From positions 1 to 64,000 of the forward strand of contig NZ_JQEY01000001.1 in assembly GCF_000743715.1 (NCBI RefSeq): a stretch of 64,000 bases of DNA, given 5' to 3'. Numbering within the stretch: position 1 is the first letter of the stretch; each line of letters starts with the position of its first letter. Below are positions 35,140 through 45,853 of the stretch, one piece after another. Under the pieces are notes generated by a model that ran no database searches, was not told the origin of the DNA, and saw only the letters and a program-made list of their open reading frames with translations. Source of the DNA: Palleronia rufa (GTDB lineage: Bacteria; Pseudomonadota; Alphaproteobacteria; Rhodobacterales; Rhodobacteraceae). The position numbers were made by a program, and so were the translations under genes.

Positions 35140-35845
35140 CGCGACCGACCTGTGGTCCTATCTTGCGCAGGAGCCTCTGTTGTGGCTGACCCTGACCCTT
35201 GTGACCTATGTCGGCGCCGATGCGCTGGCCACGACGGTCAGGCATCCGCTGGCGAACCCCGTTCTGGTGTCGGTGATCGCCATCGGCGCCGTCCTGCTGG
35301 CGACCGGGGTGCCCTATGCGCGCTATTTCGAAGGCGCGCAGTTCGTGCATTTCATGCTGGGTCCGGCAACGGTCGCGCTGGCGCTGCCGCTCTATGCGAA
35401 CGTGGCAAGGCTGAGGAAGGCTTTGCTGCCGATGCTGGCCGCCCTTGTCGCAGGCTCGCTGACCGCGATCCTGTCGGCGCTGGGGATCGCCCGGGCGCTG
35501 GGGGTACGGGGCGAGACGCTGCTCTCCCTCGCGCCGAAATCCGCCACGGCGCCGGTGGCGCTGGGGGTCTCCGAACAGATCGGCGGACTGCCGTCTTTGA
35601 CGGCCGTCCTGGTGATCCTGACGGGCATCATCGGCGCGGTGATCTCGACCCCGATGCTGAACGCCCTGCGCTTCACCGACTGGCGCGCACGGGGGTTCGC
35701 GGTGGGCATCGCCGCCCACGGCATCGGAACCGCCCATGCGTTCCGCGTCCACTCCACCGCCGGCGCCTTCGCGGGTATCGGCATGGGGCTGAACGCCATG
35801 CTCACGGCCGTGCTGGCGCCGCTGATCGTGACTCTCTTCTTCTAG
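35132..35845 (+). CDS. lrgB: LrgB/CidB-family membrane protein
   Basis: This 237-residue membrane partner of LrgA has the conserved core HFMLGPATVALALPLY, LSLAPKSATAPVALGVSEQIGG-type text and a C-terminal AAHGIGTAHAF segment. The start lies eight bases inside lrgA. It ends one base before the convergent formate dehydrogenase gene (35847), leaving no room for a conventional terminator between them. Confidence 0.87.
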   Translation: MSDATDLWSYLAQEPLLWLTLTLVTYVGADALATTVRHPLANPVLVSVIAIGAVLLATGVPYARYFEGAQFVHFMLGPATVALALPLYANVARLRKALLPMLAALVAGSLTAILSALGIARALGVRGETLLSLAPKSATAPVALGVSEQIGGLPSLTAVLVILTGIIGAVISTPMLNALRFTDWRARGFAVGIAAHGIGTAHAFRVHSTAGAFAGIGMGLNAMLTAVLAPLIVTLFF

Positions 35846-35846
35846 G

Positions 35847-38633
35847 CTACTCCGCCGCGACCTGGACACCGGACACCCGGGCGGCGCAGAACTTGAACTC
35901 CGGGATCTTGCCGTAGGGGTCGAGTTGCGGGTTGGTAAGCATGTTGGCGGCCGACTCCACGAAGCAGAACGGCATGAAAACCATGTTGTCGGCCACCTCT
36001 CGGTCCGCGCGCAGCACCGCCGCGACCCGGCCCCTCCGGGTTTCCACCGTCACGGCCTGGCCCGCGGACAGACCCATCCGGGCGATCTGGCCGGGGTTCA
36101 TCGAGGCGATCCCCTCTGGCTCCAGCGCGTCGAGGACATCGGAGGTCCGCGTCATCGCCCCGGTGTGCCAGTGCTCCAGCAGGCGGCCCGTGGTCAGCAC
36201 CATGGGGTATTCGGCATCGGGAGTCTCGTCGGGGGGGAGCAGATCCACGGGCACCAGCCTGCCCCGGCCGTCCTTGGTGGGGAAGCCGTCGGTGAAGATC
36301 ACCCATTCCTGCGCCGCGCCCTTCAGCGGATAGGTGACCGAGCCCTCCGCCTCGATCATGTCCCAGGTGATGCCCTTCAGCGACGGCATGAGCGACGCCA
36401 TCTCGGCATAGACATCCGACACGTCGCCGTAGGACCAGTCCAGGCCGCAACGGGCGCCGAGGTCCACGATGATCTCCAGGTCCTGGCGCGCCTGTCCCGG
36501 CGGGGCCATGGCGGGCCGGCCCATCTGCACCTGTCGGTTGGTGTTGGTATAGGTGCCGCGCTTTTCGGCATGGGCGCTGGCGGGCAGGATCACATCCGCG
36601 AAATGGCAGGTCTCGGTGAAGAAGATGTCCTGCACCACCAGATGCTCCAGCTTCGACAGCGCACCCCTCGCATGGGTCTGGTCGGGGTCGGACATGGCCG
36701 GGTTCTCGCCCATGACATACATCGCCTTGACGTCGCCGGCATGGATCGCGTGCACGATCTCGACGACGGTGAGGCCCGCCTTGGCGTCCAGCGACCGGCC
36801 CCAGGCGTCCTCGAACCGGGCGCGCACGTCCGGGTTGTCGACGCGCACGTAGTCGGGAAAGCTCATCGGGATCAGGCCCGCGTCCGACGCGCCCTGAACG
36901 TTGTTCTGGCCCCTCAGCGGGTGCAGCCCGGTGCCCGGTCGCCCGATCTGCCCGGTGATCAGCGCCAGCGCGATCAGGCAGCGCGAATTGTCGGTGCCGT
37001 GGACATGCTGGCTGATGCCCATCCCCCAGAAGATCATCGACCGCTGTGAGGTGGCGTAGAGGCGCGCGACCTCGCGGATGGTTTCGGCGTCGATGCCGCA
37101 GGTGGGCGCCATGGCCTCGGGAGAGAAGTCGCGCACCTTGTCCTTGAGCGCCTCGAACTCCGAGACATGGGCCTGGATATACTGCGCGTCGTAGAGCTTT
37201 TCGGCAACGATCACATGCAGCATCGCGTTCAGCAGCGCCACATCCGTGCCGGGCGTGAACTTCAGGGCGTACTCCGCGTGGCGCGACATCTCCTGCCCGC
37301 GGGGGTCGATGACGACGATCTTCGTTCCCTCCTTGGCCGCGCGCTTGAAGTAGGTGGCGGCCACGGGGTGATTGGTGGCGGGGCGCGCGCCGATGATGAT
37401 GACGCAATCGGCCTTGTGCGCGTCCATGAACGGGGCCGACACGGCGCCCGAGCCGACCCCCTCCAGCAGCGCCGAGACCGAGGACGCGTGGCACAGCCGC
37501 GTGCAGTGATCGACGTTGTTGGTGCCGAACCCCGCACGGATCAGCTTCTGGAACAGGTAGGCTTCCTCGTTCGAGCCCTTGGCAGAGCCGAATCCGGCGA
37601 TGGCCCCGCCGCCGTCGCGGTCGCGAACGGTCGTCAACCCGCGGGCGGCGGCCTCCATCGCCTCCTCCCATGTCGCCTCACGGAACATTTCCATCGGGTC
37701 CCGGGAAAAGTCGGGCGCCGCCTCCTTGGGCGCGTCGTCCCGCCGGACCAGCGGGACGGACAGCCGGTCCGGGCTCATCGCATAGTCGTAGCCGAAGCGC
37801 CCCTTGACGCAGAGACGATTCTCGTTCGACGGGCCGTCGCGCCCGTCCACGCGCACGATCCGCCCATCGGCGACCGAGACCTCCGTCTGGCAGCCGACGC
37901 CGCAGAACGGACAGACGCTGGCCACGGTTTCGATGGCTTTTTCCGGCACCTCGCGGGTCCGGTTCGCGCCGTCCAGCAGGCTCTTTTCCATCAGCGCGCC
38001 GGTGGGGCAGGCCTGCACGCATTCGCCGCAGGTCACGCAGGTGGACAGGCCCATGGGGTCGTGCTGGTCGAAGACCGGGATGGTGTGGTGGCCGCGGTCC
38101 GCCATGCCCATGACGTCGTTGACCTGAACCTCGCGGCAGGCGCGGACGCACAGGTTGCAGGCGATGCAGGCGTCGAGATTGACCGCGATGGCGGGGTTGG
38201 TGGCGTCGTGCTCCGGCACCGCGCCATGGCCGAACTTCGAGGGCAGCCGCCCCCCCGTCACCCGGTCCGAAATGCCCATGTCCCGCGCCCAGAGCCAGAA
38301 GGGCGCCTCTCCGTCGGCGCTGTCCTGGGGCGCGCCCATGTCCGCGCCCAGCATCTCGAACACCATCTCGCGCGATTTCCGCGCCCGGTCGGTGTCGGTG
38401 CGCACGACCATGCCGTCCTCGACCCGGCGGTGACAGGAGGCGGCGAGCACGCGGTCGCCTTCGACCTCCACCATGCAGGAGCGGCAGTTGCCGTCGGCCC
38501 GGTAGCCCGGCGCGTCGCGCCAGCACAGATGCGGGATGGTGGTGCCGTGCCGCTGTGCCACCTGCCAGATCGTCTGACCGGTTTCCGCTTCGATTTCAAC
38601 GCCGTCTAGCGTGAGTTTCACACGGTCTGACAT
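35847..38633 (-). CDS. NAD-dependent formate dehydrogenase alpha subunit (FdsA type)
   Basis: This 928-residue cytoplasmic subunit oxidises formate to CO2 at a molybdenum-pterin site. The N-terminus has a [2Fe-2S] ferredoxin-like region (CWRDAPGYRADGNCRSC), then two [4Fe-4S] motifs (CIACNLCVRAC and CVTCGECVQACPTG), then CPFCGVGCQ with NRLCVKGRFGYDY. The Mo ligand is cysteine, in DHCTRLCHASSV, not selenocysteine. I chose the ATG at 38633, which overlaps the stop of the beta-subunit gene. Beside FolD and Fhs it would finish oxidation of one-carbon units. Confidence 0.93.
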   Translation of the reverse strand: MSDRVKLTLDGVEIEAETGQTIWQVAQRHGTTIPHLCWRDAPGYRADGNCRSCMVEVEGDRVLAASCHRRVEDGMVVRTDTDRARKSREMVFEMLGADMGAPQDSADGEAPFWLWARDMGISDRVTGGRLPSKFGHGAVPEHDATNPAIAVNLDACIACNLCVRACREVQVNDVMGMADRGHHTIPVFDQHDPMGLSTCVTCGECVQACPTGALMEKSLLDGANRTREVPEKAIETVASVCPFCGVGCQTEVSVADGRIVRVDGRDGPSNENRLCVKGRFGYDYAMSPDRLSVPLVRRDDAPKEAAPDFSRDPMEMFREATWEEAMEAAARGLTTVRDRDGGGAIAGFGSAKGSNEEAYLFQKLIRAGFGTNNVDHCTRLCHASSVSALLEGVGSGAVSAPFMDAHKADCVIIIGARPATNHPVAATYFKRAAKEGTKIVVIDPRGQEMSRHAEYALKFTPGTDVALLNAMLHVIVAEKLYDAQYIQAHVSEFEALKDKVRDFSPEAMAPTCGIDAETIREVARLYATSQRSMIFWGMGISQHVHGTDNSRCLIALALITGQIGRPGTGLHPLRGQNNVQGASDAGLIPMSFPDYVRVDNPDVRARFEDAWGRSLDAKAGLTVVEIVHAIHAGDVKAMYVMGENPAMSDPDQTHARGALSKLEHLVVQDIFFTETCHFADVILPASAHAEKRGTYTNTNRQVQMGRPAMAPPGQARQDLEIIVDLGARCGLDWSYGDVSDVYAEMASLMPSLKGITWDMIEAEGSVTYPLKGAAQEWVIFTDGFPTKDGRGRLVPVDLLPPDETPDAEYPMVLTTGRLLEHWHTGAMTRTSDVLDALEPEGIASMNPGQIARMGLSAGQAVTVETRRGRVAAVLRADREVADNMVFMPFCFVESAANMLTNPQLDPYGKIPEFKFCAARVSGVQVAAE

Positions 38634-40312
38634 CACAGATCCTCGCGGAAATACTGGAGAAGATGGGCCACGGGGTTCGGCGCCGCCTGGCCCAGACCGC
38701 AGATCGAGGCATCGCGCATGACCTGTTGCAGATCGGCGACCGCATCCTCGTCCAGCCGGTCCCGGCGCAGGAGCTGGGCCAGCTTCTCGGTGCCGCCGCG
38801 GCATGGTGTGCACTGGCCGCAGGACTCATGGGCGAAAAAGTCGATCAGGTTCAGCACGACGTCCTTGATGTTGTCCTGCTGGCTGAAGATCACGACGGCA
38901 TGGCTGCCGACGAAGGCGTCCAGCGCGGCCAGGTCGCCGCCGAAATCGAGCGGCACGTCGCCCCTGGAGGCCGGCAGCACCCCGCCGGAGGCACCGCCCG
39001 GCAGATAGGCCTTGAAGTCGTGGCCCTCCTGCATCCCGCCGCAGGCCGCGATCAGTTCCCGCGCGGTCGATCCCGCGGCGGCCTGGACCACGCCCGCGTT
39101 CCGCACCCGGCCCGACACGGACCAGGAGCGCAGGCCGGGGTGCCCCTCTTTTCCCAGGTCGCGGAACCAGTCGATCCCGTTGGCCAGGATCTGCGGCACC
39201 CAGTAGAGCGTTTCCACGTTGTTGTTGAGCGTGGGCCGGCCGAAGAGACCGACCTGCCCGATAAAGGGCGGACGCAGACGCGGCAGGCCGCGCTTGCCCT
39301 CGATGGATTCGACCATCGCCGATTCCTCGCCGCAGATATAGGCGCCGGCGCCGCGGCGCATCTCTATGAAGTCGGGCGGGGCCAGGCCGGCCTCTTCCAG
39401 GGCGCGGATCTCGCGGCGCATGATCTCGATCGCGGCAGGATATTCGGCGCGCATGTAGAGGTAGATGCGCGTGGCCTCGACGCAATGCGCGGCGATCAGG
39501 GCGCCTTCGAGCATGGCATGGGGGTTCCGCTCCATGTGGTAGCGGTCCTTGAAGGTACCGGGCTCGCCCTCGTCGGCGTTGATCGTCATGAGCCGCGGGC
39601 CGGGGTTCTTGCGGACCAGCTCCCATTTCTTGCCCGTCGAAAAGCCCGCGCCGCCCAGGCCGCGCAGGCAGGAGTCCTGAAGTTCGGCAATGACTTGCGC
39701 GATGGTGATGCCGCCCTCGCGCAGTCGCCGGATCTGCGCGTAGCCGCCTTCGGCGCGGTACGCCGCAAGGTCTCTGTAGCCGGGCAGCGCCACGCCGGTC
39801 GCACCGGTCCGGGCCATGGTCGTCAGCCCGGCCGCGTCGGCCCGGCCGACCTCCCGGTCGCCGACCCGCGCGGCGGGGGCCACGTCGCACCCCCCCATGC
39901 AGGGGGCGCGCTGGATGCGGATCCGGGCGGGGTCGGTGCCGGCGCGCATCTCCTCGATCAGACGCTCGGCCCCGGCCATCATGCAGGCGATGCCGTCACA
40001 GATGCGGATGGTCAGCGGCGGCGGCGGGGTGTCGCCCTCCTTCACCAGATCGAAATGGTCGTAGAAGGACGCGACCTCATAGACCTCTGCCTGGCCAAGG
40101 CGCATGGCTTCGGCCAGCGCCCGGATATGGCGGGCGGAGAGATGGCCGTACCTGTCCTGAATCGCATGGAGGTATTCGATCAGCCGATCACGGGCCGGTG
40201 CCGCATCGATCAGCGCGCGGACCTCGGCCAGCGCGGTGTCGTCCAGCATCCGGCCCTTGGTCTTGGCGACCGAGCGGCCGCCCTGCGGAAGCGTGCGCGT
40301 CAACTCGTTCAT
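38633..40312 (-). CDS. Formate dehydrogenase beta subunit, NuoE-NuoF fusion
   Basis: In this 559-residue flavoprotein, residues about 30-170 are NuoE-like, with [2Fe-2S] cysteines in ICDGIACMMAG and QRAPCMGGCDVAP. Residues about 200-559 are NuoF-like, with GLGGAGFSTGKKW and NADEGEPGTFKDR (FMN and NADH sites), GAYICGEESAMVES, and the [4Fe-4S] motif ESCGQCTPCRGG with a later SICGLGQ. It passes electrons from the alpha subunit to NAD+. Fusion of the two modules in one chain is seen in some formate dehydrogenases, which differ from the three-gene fdsGBA layout. Confidence 0.92.
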   Translation of the reverse strand: MNELTRTLPQGGRSVAKTKGRMLDDTALAEVRALIDAAPARDRLIEYLHAIQDRYGHLSARHIRALAEAMRLGQAEVYEVASFYDHFDLVKEGDTPPPPLTIRICDGIACMMAGAERLIEEMRAGTDPARIRIQRAPCMGGCDVAPAARVGDREVGRADAAGLTTMARTGATGVALPGYRDLAAYRAEGGYAQIRRLREGGITIAQVIAELQDSCLRGLGGAGFSTGKKWELVRKNPGPRLMTINADEGEPGTFKDRYHMERNPHAMLEGALIAAHCVEATRIYLYMRAEYPAAIEIMRREIRALEEAGLAPPDFIEMRRGAGAYICGEESAMVESIEGKRGLPRLRPPFIGQVGLFGRPTLNNNVETLYWVPQILANGIDWFRDLGKEGHPGLRSWSVSGRVRNAGVVQAAAGSTARELIAACGGMQEGHDFKAYLPGGASGGVLPASRGDVPLDFGGDLAALDAFVGSHAVVIFSQQDNIKDVVLNLIDFFAHESCGQCTPCRGGTEKLAQLLRRDRLDEDAVADLQQVMRDASICGLGQAAPNPVAHLLQYFREDL

Positions 40313-40352
40313 CGTTCATCCTTGTGTGCGGACGCAGTGTCGGGTCGCGGTT

Positions 40353-41243
40353 TCAGGCTGTCAGCCCCTCCGGTGGTCGTAGGCCGTTGGCGCGGCAGCA
40401 GGCGGTCAGCGTATTGGCCAGAAGGCAGGCGATGGTCATGGGTCCGACGCCGCCGGGAACCGGGGTGATGGCGCCGGCGACCTTTTCGGCGCTGTCGAAG
40501 TCCACATCGCCCACAAGCCGGTCCCTGTCGCCATCGGGAACGCGGTTGATGCCCACGTCGATGACGGTCGCGCCCGGCTTGATCCAGGCGCCGGGAATCA
40601 TCCGCGGGCGTCCCACGGCGGCGACAAGAATATCTGCCCGGCCAACGACATCCGGCAGGTTCTTCGTGCGGGAATGGGCGATGGTGACGGTGCAGCTTTC
40701 GCCCAGCAGCAGCTGCGCCATGGGCTTGCCGACGATGTTGGAGCGGCCCAGTACCACGGCATCGAGCCCGGCAAGCGATCCGTGATGCTCGCGCAGCATC
40801 ATCAGGCAGCCCAGCGGCGTGCAGGGCACCATCGCGTCCTGGCCGGCGGCAAGGCGTCCGACGTTGGAGACATGGAACCCGTCCACGTCTTTGTCGGGGG
40901 AGATCGCGTCGAGCACCAGGGACGTGTCGATATGCTCCGGGAGCGGAAGTTGCACAAGGATTCCGTGCACTTCTGGCGCGTCGTTGAGAGATTTCACCAG
41001 CGCCAGCAGGGTCCCTTGCGGCGTGTCCGCGGCCAGGCGGTGGGTGAAAGATTCCATGCCGCAGTCGACCGTTTGCCGGCCCTTGGACCGGACGTAGACC
41101 TGGCTGGCGGGGTCCTCTCCGACCACGACCACGGCGAGTCCGGGGGTCAGGCCGTGGGCGTCCTTCAGCCGGTCCACATGGGCGGCGACGCGTGACCGGA
41201 TGGTGGCGGCGAAGGCCTTGCCGTCGAGGATCTGGGCGCTCAT
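40353..41243 (-). CDS. folD: Methylenetetrahydrofolate dehydrogenase/cyclohydrolase FolD
   Basis: This 296-residue bifunctional enzyme interconverts 5,10-methylene- and 10-formyl-tetrahydrofolate. The catalytic Lys is in YVRSKGRQ, the folate-site text is [13 protein letters not shown] and PDKDVDGFH, and the NADP-binding loop is [32 protein letters not shown] closes the protein. The ATG at 41243 has GGAGCG nearby. It lies between the formate dehydrogenase and formate-THF ligase genes on the same strand. Confidence 0.95.
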   Translation of the reverse strand: MSAQILDGKAFAATIRSRVAAHVDRLKDAHGLTPGLAVVVVGEDPASQVYVRSKGRQTVDCGMESFTHRLAADTPQGTLLALVKSLNDAPEVHGILVQLPLPEHIDTSLVLDAISPDKDVDGFHVSNVGRLAAGQDAMVPCTPLGCLMMLREHHGSLAGLDAVVLGRSNIVGKPMAQLLLGESCTVTIAHSRTKNLPDVVGRADILVAAVGRPRMIPGAWIKPGATVIDVGINRVPDGDRDRLVGDVDFDSAEKVAGAITPVPGGVGPMTIACLLANTLTACCRANGLRPPEGLTA

Positions 41244-41433
41244 CCCGCGCTCCCTTGCTGGTTCGGGGCTGGTTCGGGCGCCATCTAGGCCGAACCCCGA
41301 GGCGCCGTCCACCGGGCCGGGCCGTGGGGTGCGACCCGTGTCGGACCCGTGTCGGAATCCTGTAGGAGGTTTGTAAGAGGGTGCGCGCGCCGCGTAAGGG
41401 GATGCGCATTCTCCGCGAAAATCCGGCGGCGCA

Positions 41434-43110
41434 TCAGAACAGGCCCTCGACCTCTCCATCCGCGTTCAGGCGGATGGACTGGGCGGCGGGGGTGCGGGGC
41501 AGGCCCGGCATGGTCATGATCTGGCCGCAGATCGCCACCACGAAGCCCGCGCCGGCGGACAGGCGCACCTCTCTGAGCGGGATCGTGTGGCCGGTGGGCG
41601 CGCCGCGGATGGAAGGATCGGTGGTGAACGAGTACTGCGTCTTGGCCATGCAGACCGGCAGCGACCCGTGGCCGGCCCGTTCCCAATCGGCAAGCTGGGC
41701 GCGGATCCGCGGATCGGCCGACACGCCGTCGGCGCGGTAGATGCGGCGCGCGACGGTCTCTATCTTTTCCATCAGCCCCATGTCGTCGGGGTAGAGCGGG
41801 GCGAAATCCGCCGTGCCGGCATCGGCGAGTTCGGCCACGCGGGTGGCCAGCGCCTCTGCCCCCTCGCCGCCCCGGGCCCAGTGGTGGCACAGGATCGCCT
41901 CTGCCCCCTGCCCGGCCACGTAATCGGTGACGGCGGCGATCTCTGCCGGCGTGTCGCCGTCGAAATGGTTGATCGCCACCACCACCGGCACGCCGAAGCC
42001 GCGGACGTTCTCCAGGTGCCGTCCGAGGTTGGCGCAGCCCTCTTTGACGGCGGCCACGTTCTCTGCCCCCAGGTCCGCCTTGGCCACGCCGCCGTTCATC
42101 TTGAGCGCGCGGATGGTGGCCACCAGAACCGCGGCCGCGGGCCTCAGCCCGGCCTTGCGGCACTTGATGTCGAAGAACTTCTCTGCCCCCAGGTCGGCGC
42201 CGAACCCGGCTTCGGTCACCACGTAGTCGCAGAGCTTGAGCGCCGCGCGCGTCGCGGCGACGGAGTTGCAGCCGTGGGCGATGTTGGCGAAGGGCCCGCC
42301 GTGGACGAAGGCCGGCGTGTGTTCCAGCGTCTGCACCAGGTTCGGCTGCATCGCGTCGCGCAGCAGGACGGTCATGGCGCCGTGGGCCTGAAGGTCGCGG
42401 GCGGTGACGGGGGACCTGTCGCGGCGGGCGGCGACGATCATGTCGCCCAGCCGCCGCTCCAGGTCGTCCAGATCGGCGGCGAGGCAGAGGATCGCCATGA
42501 CTTCCGACGCCACGGTGATGTCGAACCCGGTCTCCCGCGGGAAGCCGTTGGAGACGCCGCCCAGCGACGTGGTGACCTGGCGCAGCGCGCGGTCGTTCAT
42601 GTCCAGCACCCGCCCCCAGGTCACGCGGCGGGTGTCGATCTGCAACTCGTTGCCCCAGTAGATGTGGTTGTCGATCATCGCCGCCAGAAGGTTGTGGGCG
42701 GCGGTGATGGCGTGCAGATCGCCGGTGAAGTGCAGGTTCATGTCCTCCATCGGCACGACCTGCGCGTAGCCGCCCCCCGCGGCACCGCCCTTCATGCCGA
42801 AATTCGGACCCAGCGACGCCTCTCTGATGCAGATCATCGCCGACTTGCCGATGCGCGACAGCCCGTCGCCCAGGCCCACGGTGGTGGTGGTCTTGCCCTC
42901 ACCGGCGGGGGTCGGGTTGACCGCGGTGACCAGGATCAGCCTGCCGTCCGGGCGGTCGGACAGGCTGCCCAGGAACCGGCGCGAGACCTTCGCCTTGTCG
43001 TGGCCGTAGGGGATCAGATCCGCCTCCGGTATCCCCAGCGCCGCGCCGATCTCCCGGATCGGCCTCACTGGCGCGGCGCGCGCGATCTCTATGTCCGAGC
43101 CCTGGCCCAT
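41434..43110 (-). CDS. fhs: Formate-tetrahydrofolate ligase
   Basis: This 558-residue enzyme joins formate to tetrahydrofolate using ATP, or runs in reverse to release formate and make ATP. The P-loop is [14 protein letters not shown]. Other family text includes [36 protein letters not shown] and [21 protein letters not shown] chose the ATG at 43110 because the frame beyond it lacks similarity. With FolD and formate dehydrogenase it forms a folate-linked route to CO2. Confidence 0.95.
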   Translation of the reverse strand: MGQGSDIEIARAAPVRPIREIGAALGIPEADLIPYGHDKAKVSRRFLGSLSDRPDGRLILVTAVNPTPAGEGKTTTTVGLGDGLSRIGKSAMICIREASLGPNFGMKGGAAGGGYAQVVPMEDMNLHFTGDLHAITAAHNLLAAMIDNHIYWGNELQIDTRRVTWGRVLDMNDRALRQVTTSLGGVSNGFPRETGFDITVASEVMAILCLAADLDDLERRLGDMIVAARRDRSPVTARDLQAHGAMTVLLRDAMQPNLVQTLEHTPAFVHGGPFANIAHGCNSVAATRAALKLCDYVVTEAGFGADLGAEKFFDIKCRKAGLRPAAAVLVATIRALKMNGGVAKADLGAENVAAVKEGCANLGRHLENVRGFGVPVVVAINHFDGDTPAEIAAVTDYVAGQGAEAILCHHWARGGEGAEALATRVAELADAGTADFAPLYPDDMGLMEKIETVARRIYRADGVSADPRIRAQLADWERAGHGSLPVCMAKTQYSFTTDPSIRGAPTGHTIPLREVRLSAGAGFVVAICGQIMTMPGLPRTPAAQSIRLNADGEVEGLF

Positions 43111-43217
43111 CGACGCTCTCCCCCTGTCTCCGCCCGCCTTGGAGCCTGCCATGGGACGGCGGGTCGTCCCGGACTATTTGCGACGCTATAGATGTCCCCA
43201 ACGGCGAGCGAGTCCCG

Positions 43218-44177
43218 ATGCCCAGACCCAGATCCAGACCCAGGATCCTGCTGACCCGGAAATGGCCCTCTGCCTGCGAGGCGCGGCTGGCCGGCGATTT
43301 CGACGTGACGCTGCGCCAGGACGACACCCAGATGACCGCGGCCGAGATCCGCGCCGCGATGCAGAGCCACGATGCGGTCTGCGCCACGGTGACCGACCCG
43401 ATGGGGGCGGAGGCCTTCGCCGGCGGGACGCGGGCGCGGATCGTGGGCAACTACGGCGTCGGCGTGAACCATATCGACCTGGGGGCCGCCAGGGCCGCGG
43501 GGGTCGCGGTGACCAACACCCCCGACTGCCTGACCGAAGCCACCGCGGATCTGGCCGTCACGCTGATGCTGATGGTCGCGCGCCGCGCGGGAGAGGGCGA
43601 GCGCGAGCTGCGCGCCGGCGGCTGGACCGGCTGGCGGCCCACGCATCTGGTCGGGCGGGGTCTGCGCGGCAAGGTGCTGGGCGTCGTCGGCATGGGCCGG
43701 ATCGGCCGGGAGGTGGCGCGGATCGCGCGCGACGGTTTCGGGATGCGGGTGGTGTGGTGGAACCGGTCCGATGTCGGGATGGCGGGGCGAATGGACAGTC
43801 TGGCCGCGCTGATGGCGGCGGCGGACGTGGTGTCGCTGCATGTTCCGGGGGGCGCGGAGACCGACGCGATGATCGGCATGGCGGAGCTGGAGGCGCTGGG
43901 ACCGGCGGGGATCCTGATCAACACCGCGCGGGGCACGGTGGTGGACGAAAGCGCGCTGGTCGCGGCGCTCCGGCAGGGCCGGATCGGCGGCGCCGGGCTG
44001 GACGTCTACGCGCGCGAGCCGCAAGTGCCCGAGGCGCTCCGCACGCGTGAGGACGTGGTGCTGCTGCCGCATCTGGGCAGCGCCGTGGCGGAGGCGCGCG
44101 TGGCGATGGGCATGATGGTGGCGGATGCGCTGGACGCGTTCTTCGCCGGGCGCGAGGTCGCAACGCGCGTGGCCTGA
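43218..44177 (+). CDS. D-isomer 2-hydroxyacid dehydrogenase (glyoxylate/hydroxypyruvate reductase-like)
   Basis: This is a 319-residue NAD(P)-dependent reductase. The nucleotide loop is VVGMGRIGREVARIA. Catalytic residues are expected at Arg in NTARGTVVDESAL, Glu in DVYAREPQVP and His in LLPHLGSAVAEAR. It probably reduces glyoxylate or hydroxypyruvate, which would fit one-carbon or amine metabolism nearby, but 2-hydroxyacid dehydrogenases vary in substrate. It diverges from fhs across 107 bases that should contain both promoters. Confidence 0.85.
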   Translation: MPRPRSRPRILLTRKWPSACEARLAGDFDVTLRQDDTQMTAAEIRAAMQSHDAVCATVTDPMGAEAFAGGTRARIVGNYGVGVNHIDLGAARAAGVAVTNTPDCLTEATADLAVTLMLMVARRAGEGERELRAGGWTGWRPTHLVGRGLRGKVLGVVGMGRIGREVARIARDGFGMRVVWWNRSDVGMAGRMDSLAALMAAADVVSLHVPGGAETDAMIGMAELEALGPAGILINTARGTVVDESALVAALRQGRIGGAGLDVYAREPQVPEALRTREDVVLLPHLGSAVAEARVAMGMMVADALDAFFAGREVATRVA

Positions 44178-44290
44178 GCCGCCGGCCGGCCTTTGGGCGG
44201 ACGGGTCAGGGGCGCATCGGCAACCGGGGGGCCGGACCGGCGCGCGTCCGGGTGGCGGGCCTCGACCGAGGTGGGAACGGAGGGGCGGAA

Positions 44291-45637
44291 TTGGAGCGGT
44301 CGATCGAGATTGCCGGCGCCGGGATCGGCGGGCTGGCGGCGGCGCTGGCGCTGGCGCGGCGGGGGCACGCGGTGCGCGTCCTCGAACGGGCCGGCGCCCT
44401 GGGCGAGATCGGAGCCGGCGTGCAGCTGTCGCCCAACGCGATGCGGGTGCTCGACGCGCTGGGTCTGGGCGCCGCCATGAGGCGGATCGGCTCGGCGCCC
44501 GCCTTCGCCGCGATCCGCGACGGGCGGAGCGGTGCGACGCTCTTCGCACCGGCGCTGGGGGCCGCCTGCACGGCGCGCTACGGGGCGCCCTATCTGCATG
44601 TCCACCGCGCCGACCTCCACGGGGTGCTGCTACACGCGGCGCTGGCCGCCGGCGTCCGGGTCGAGACCGGGACGGCCGTGACGGGCTACGGCCAGCGGGA
44701 CGGGGCGGCCTGGTTGGTGACGGCCGGGGACGGGCGCGGCGCGCCGGGGGCGGCGGGTGCCGGCCCGGCGGCATCGCAGGGCGCGCCGGGACCGCGGCCC
44801 GCCCTGCCGGGGCGCAGCGGGGACGCCGCATCGGGGCCGGGGGCGCGGCGGGCGGATATGGTGATCGGGGCCGACGGGCTGCGCTCTGCCCTGCGGCGGC
44901 AGATGCTGGGCGGCGACGCGCCCCGGTTCACCGGCCAGGTGGCCTATCGCGCGGTGCTGGACGCAGAAGGCGCGCCGCCGGTGGCGCCGGGGGCCACGGT
45001 CTGGATCGGGCCGGGGCGGCACCTGGTGAGCTATCCGCTGCGCAGCGGCCGGGCGGTGAACGTGGTGGCGGTGGAGGCCCGGGAGGATTGGCGCTGCGAA
45101 AGCTGGGTCGAACCGGGCGATCCCTGCGCGTTGCGCCGCGGCTTCGCCGGATGGTGCCCCGAGGTCGCGGCGCTGCTGGCGCGGGTCGAGACCTGCCATC
45201 TGTGGGCGCTCTTCGACCGCGCACCGCTGCCGCGCTGGTCGGAGGGGCGCGTGGGGCTTCTGGGCGACGCCTGCCACCCCACCCTGCCCTTCATGGCCCA
45301 GGGCGCGGCCATGGCGATCGAGGACGCCTGGGTGCTGGCCGATGCGCTGGAGGGCCGCACGCCGCAAGACGCGCTGAAGGCCTACGAATGCGCGCGCAAG
45401 CCCAGAACCAGCCGGTTGCAGAAGATCGCGCGGCAGAACGGCGCGCTCTATCACCTGTCCGGGCCGCTGGGGGCGGCGGGCGTGCGCGCCCGGCTCGGTC
45501 TGGCGCGGCGGCTGCCTGTCGGGCTGCAGCTCGCGCCGCTCGACCGCGTCTACGGATACGACGCGACGCGGGCGGTCCCCCCGGGGGACGGAGGTCCGGG
45601 GGCGCTTGCCCGCCGGCATGTCTCGCCCGGCGGGTGA
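44291..45637 (+). CDS. FAD-dependent aromatic-type monooxygenase
   Basis: This is a 448-residue flavoprotein hydroxylase of the salicylate/3-hydroxybenzoate hydroxylase group. Motifs are the FAD loop EIAGAGIGGLAAALALARRG, the DG motif VIGADGLRSALR and GDACHPTLPFMAQGAAMAIE. I chose the TTG at 44291 because GGAGGGG precedes it and the FAD loop follows at once; a GTG at 44252 is the alternative. A Gly/Ala/Pro-rich insertion of about 35 residues precedes the DG motif (roughly residues 150-185). The substrate is unknown; no ring-cleavage gene is nearby. Confidence 0.8.
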   Translation: MERSIEIAGAGIGGLAAALALARRGHAVRVLERAGALGEIGAGVQLSPNAMRVLDALGLGAAMRRIGSAPAFAAIRDGRSGATLFAPALGAACTARYGAPYLHVHRADLHGVLLHAALAAGVRVETGTAVTGYGQRDGAAWLVTAGDGRGAPGAAGAGPAASQGAPGPRPALPGRSGDAASGPGARRADMVIGADGLRSALRRQMLGGDAPRFTGQVAYRAVLDAEGAPPVAPGATVWIGPGRHLVSYPLRSGRAVNVVAVEAREDWRCESWVEPGDPCALRRGFAGWCPEVAALLARVETCHLWALFDRAPLPRWSEGRVGLLGDACHPTLPFMAQGAAMAIEDAWVLADALEGRTPQDALKAYECARKPRTSRLQKIARQNGALYHLSGPLGAAGVRARLGLARRLPVGLQLAPLDRVYGYDATRAVPPGDGGPGALARRHVSPGG

Positions 45638-45853
45638 CCGGCCCGGACCGGCGGAACGGGCGGCCGGGCGGGAGTGCCGGCACCGATCGGCCGCGCGCAG
45701 GTGGCGGCGGCCGGAGCCGCCTCCGGCAGGGGACGCGGGAACGGCGCGCGGACAAGGTCGCAAACCCGAAGCCGAATGTCGCAGTGCGGCAAATGCCGGG
45801 CGGCGATCGGAGGCAAAAGCGCGCCATGCCCTTCGGCGCATCAAGGCAGCCCC

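Noticed and set aside
35847-38633. Selenocysteine in formate dehydrogenase, suggested by selD nearby
   Set aside because: The active-site position (TRLCHASSV) is an ordinary cysteine codon and the frame has no internal TGA.
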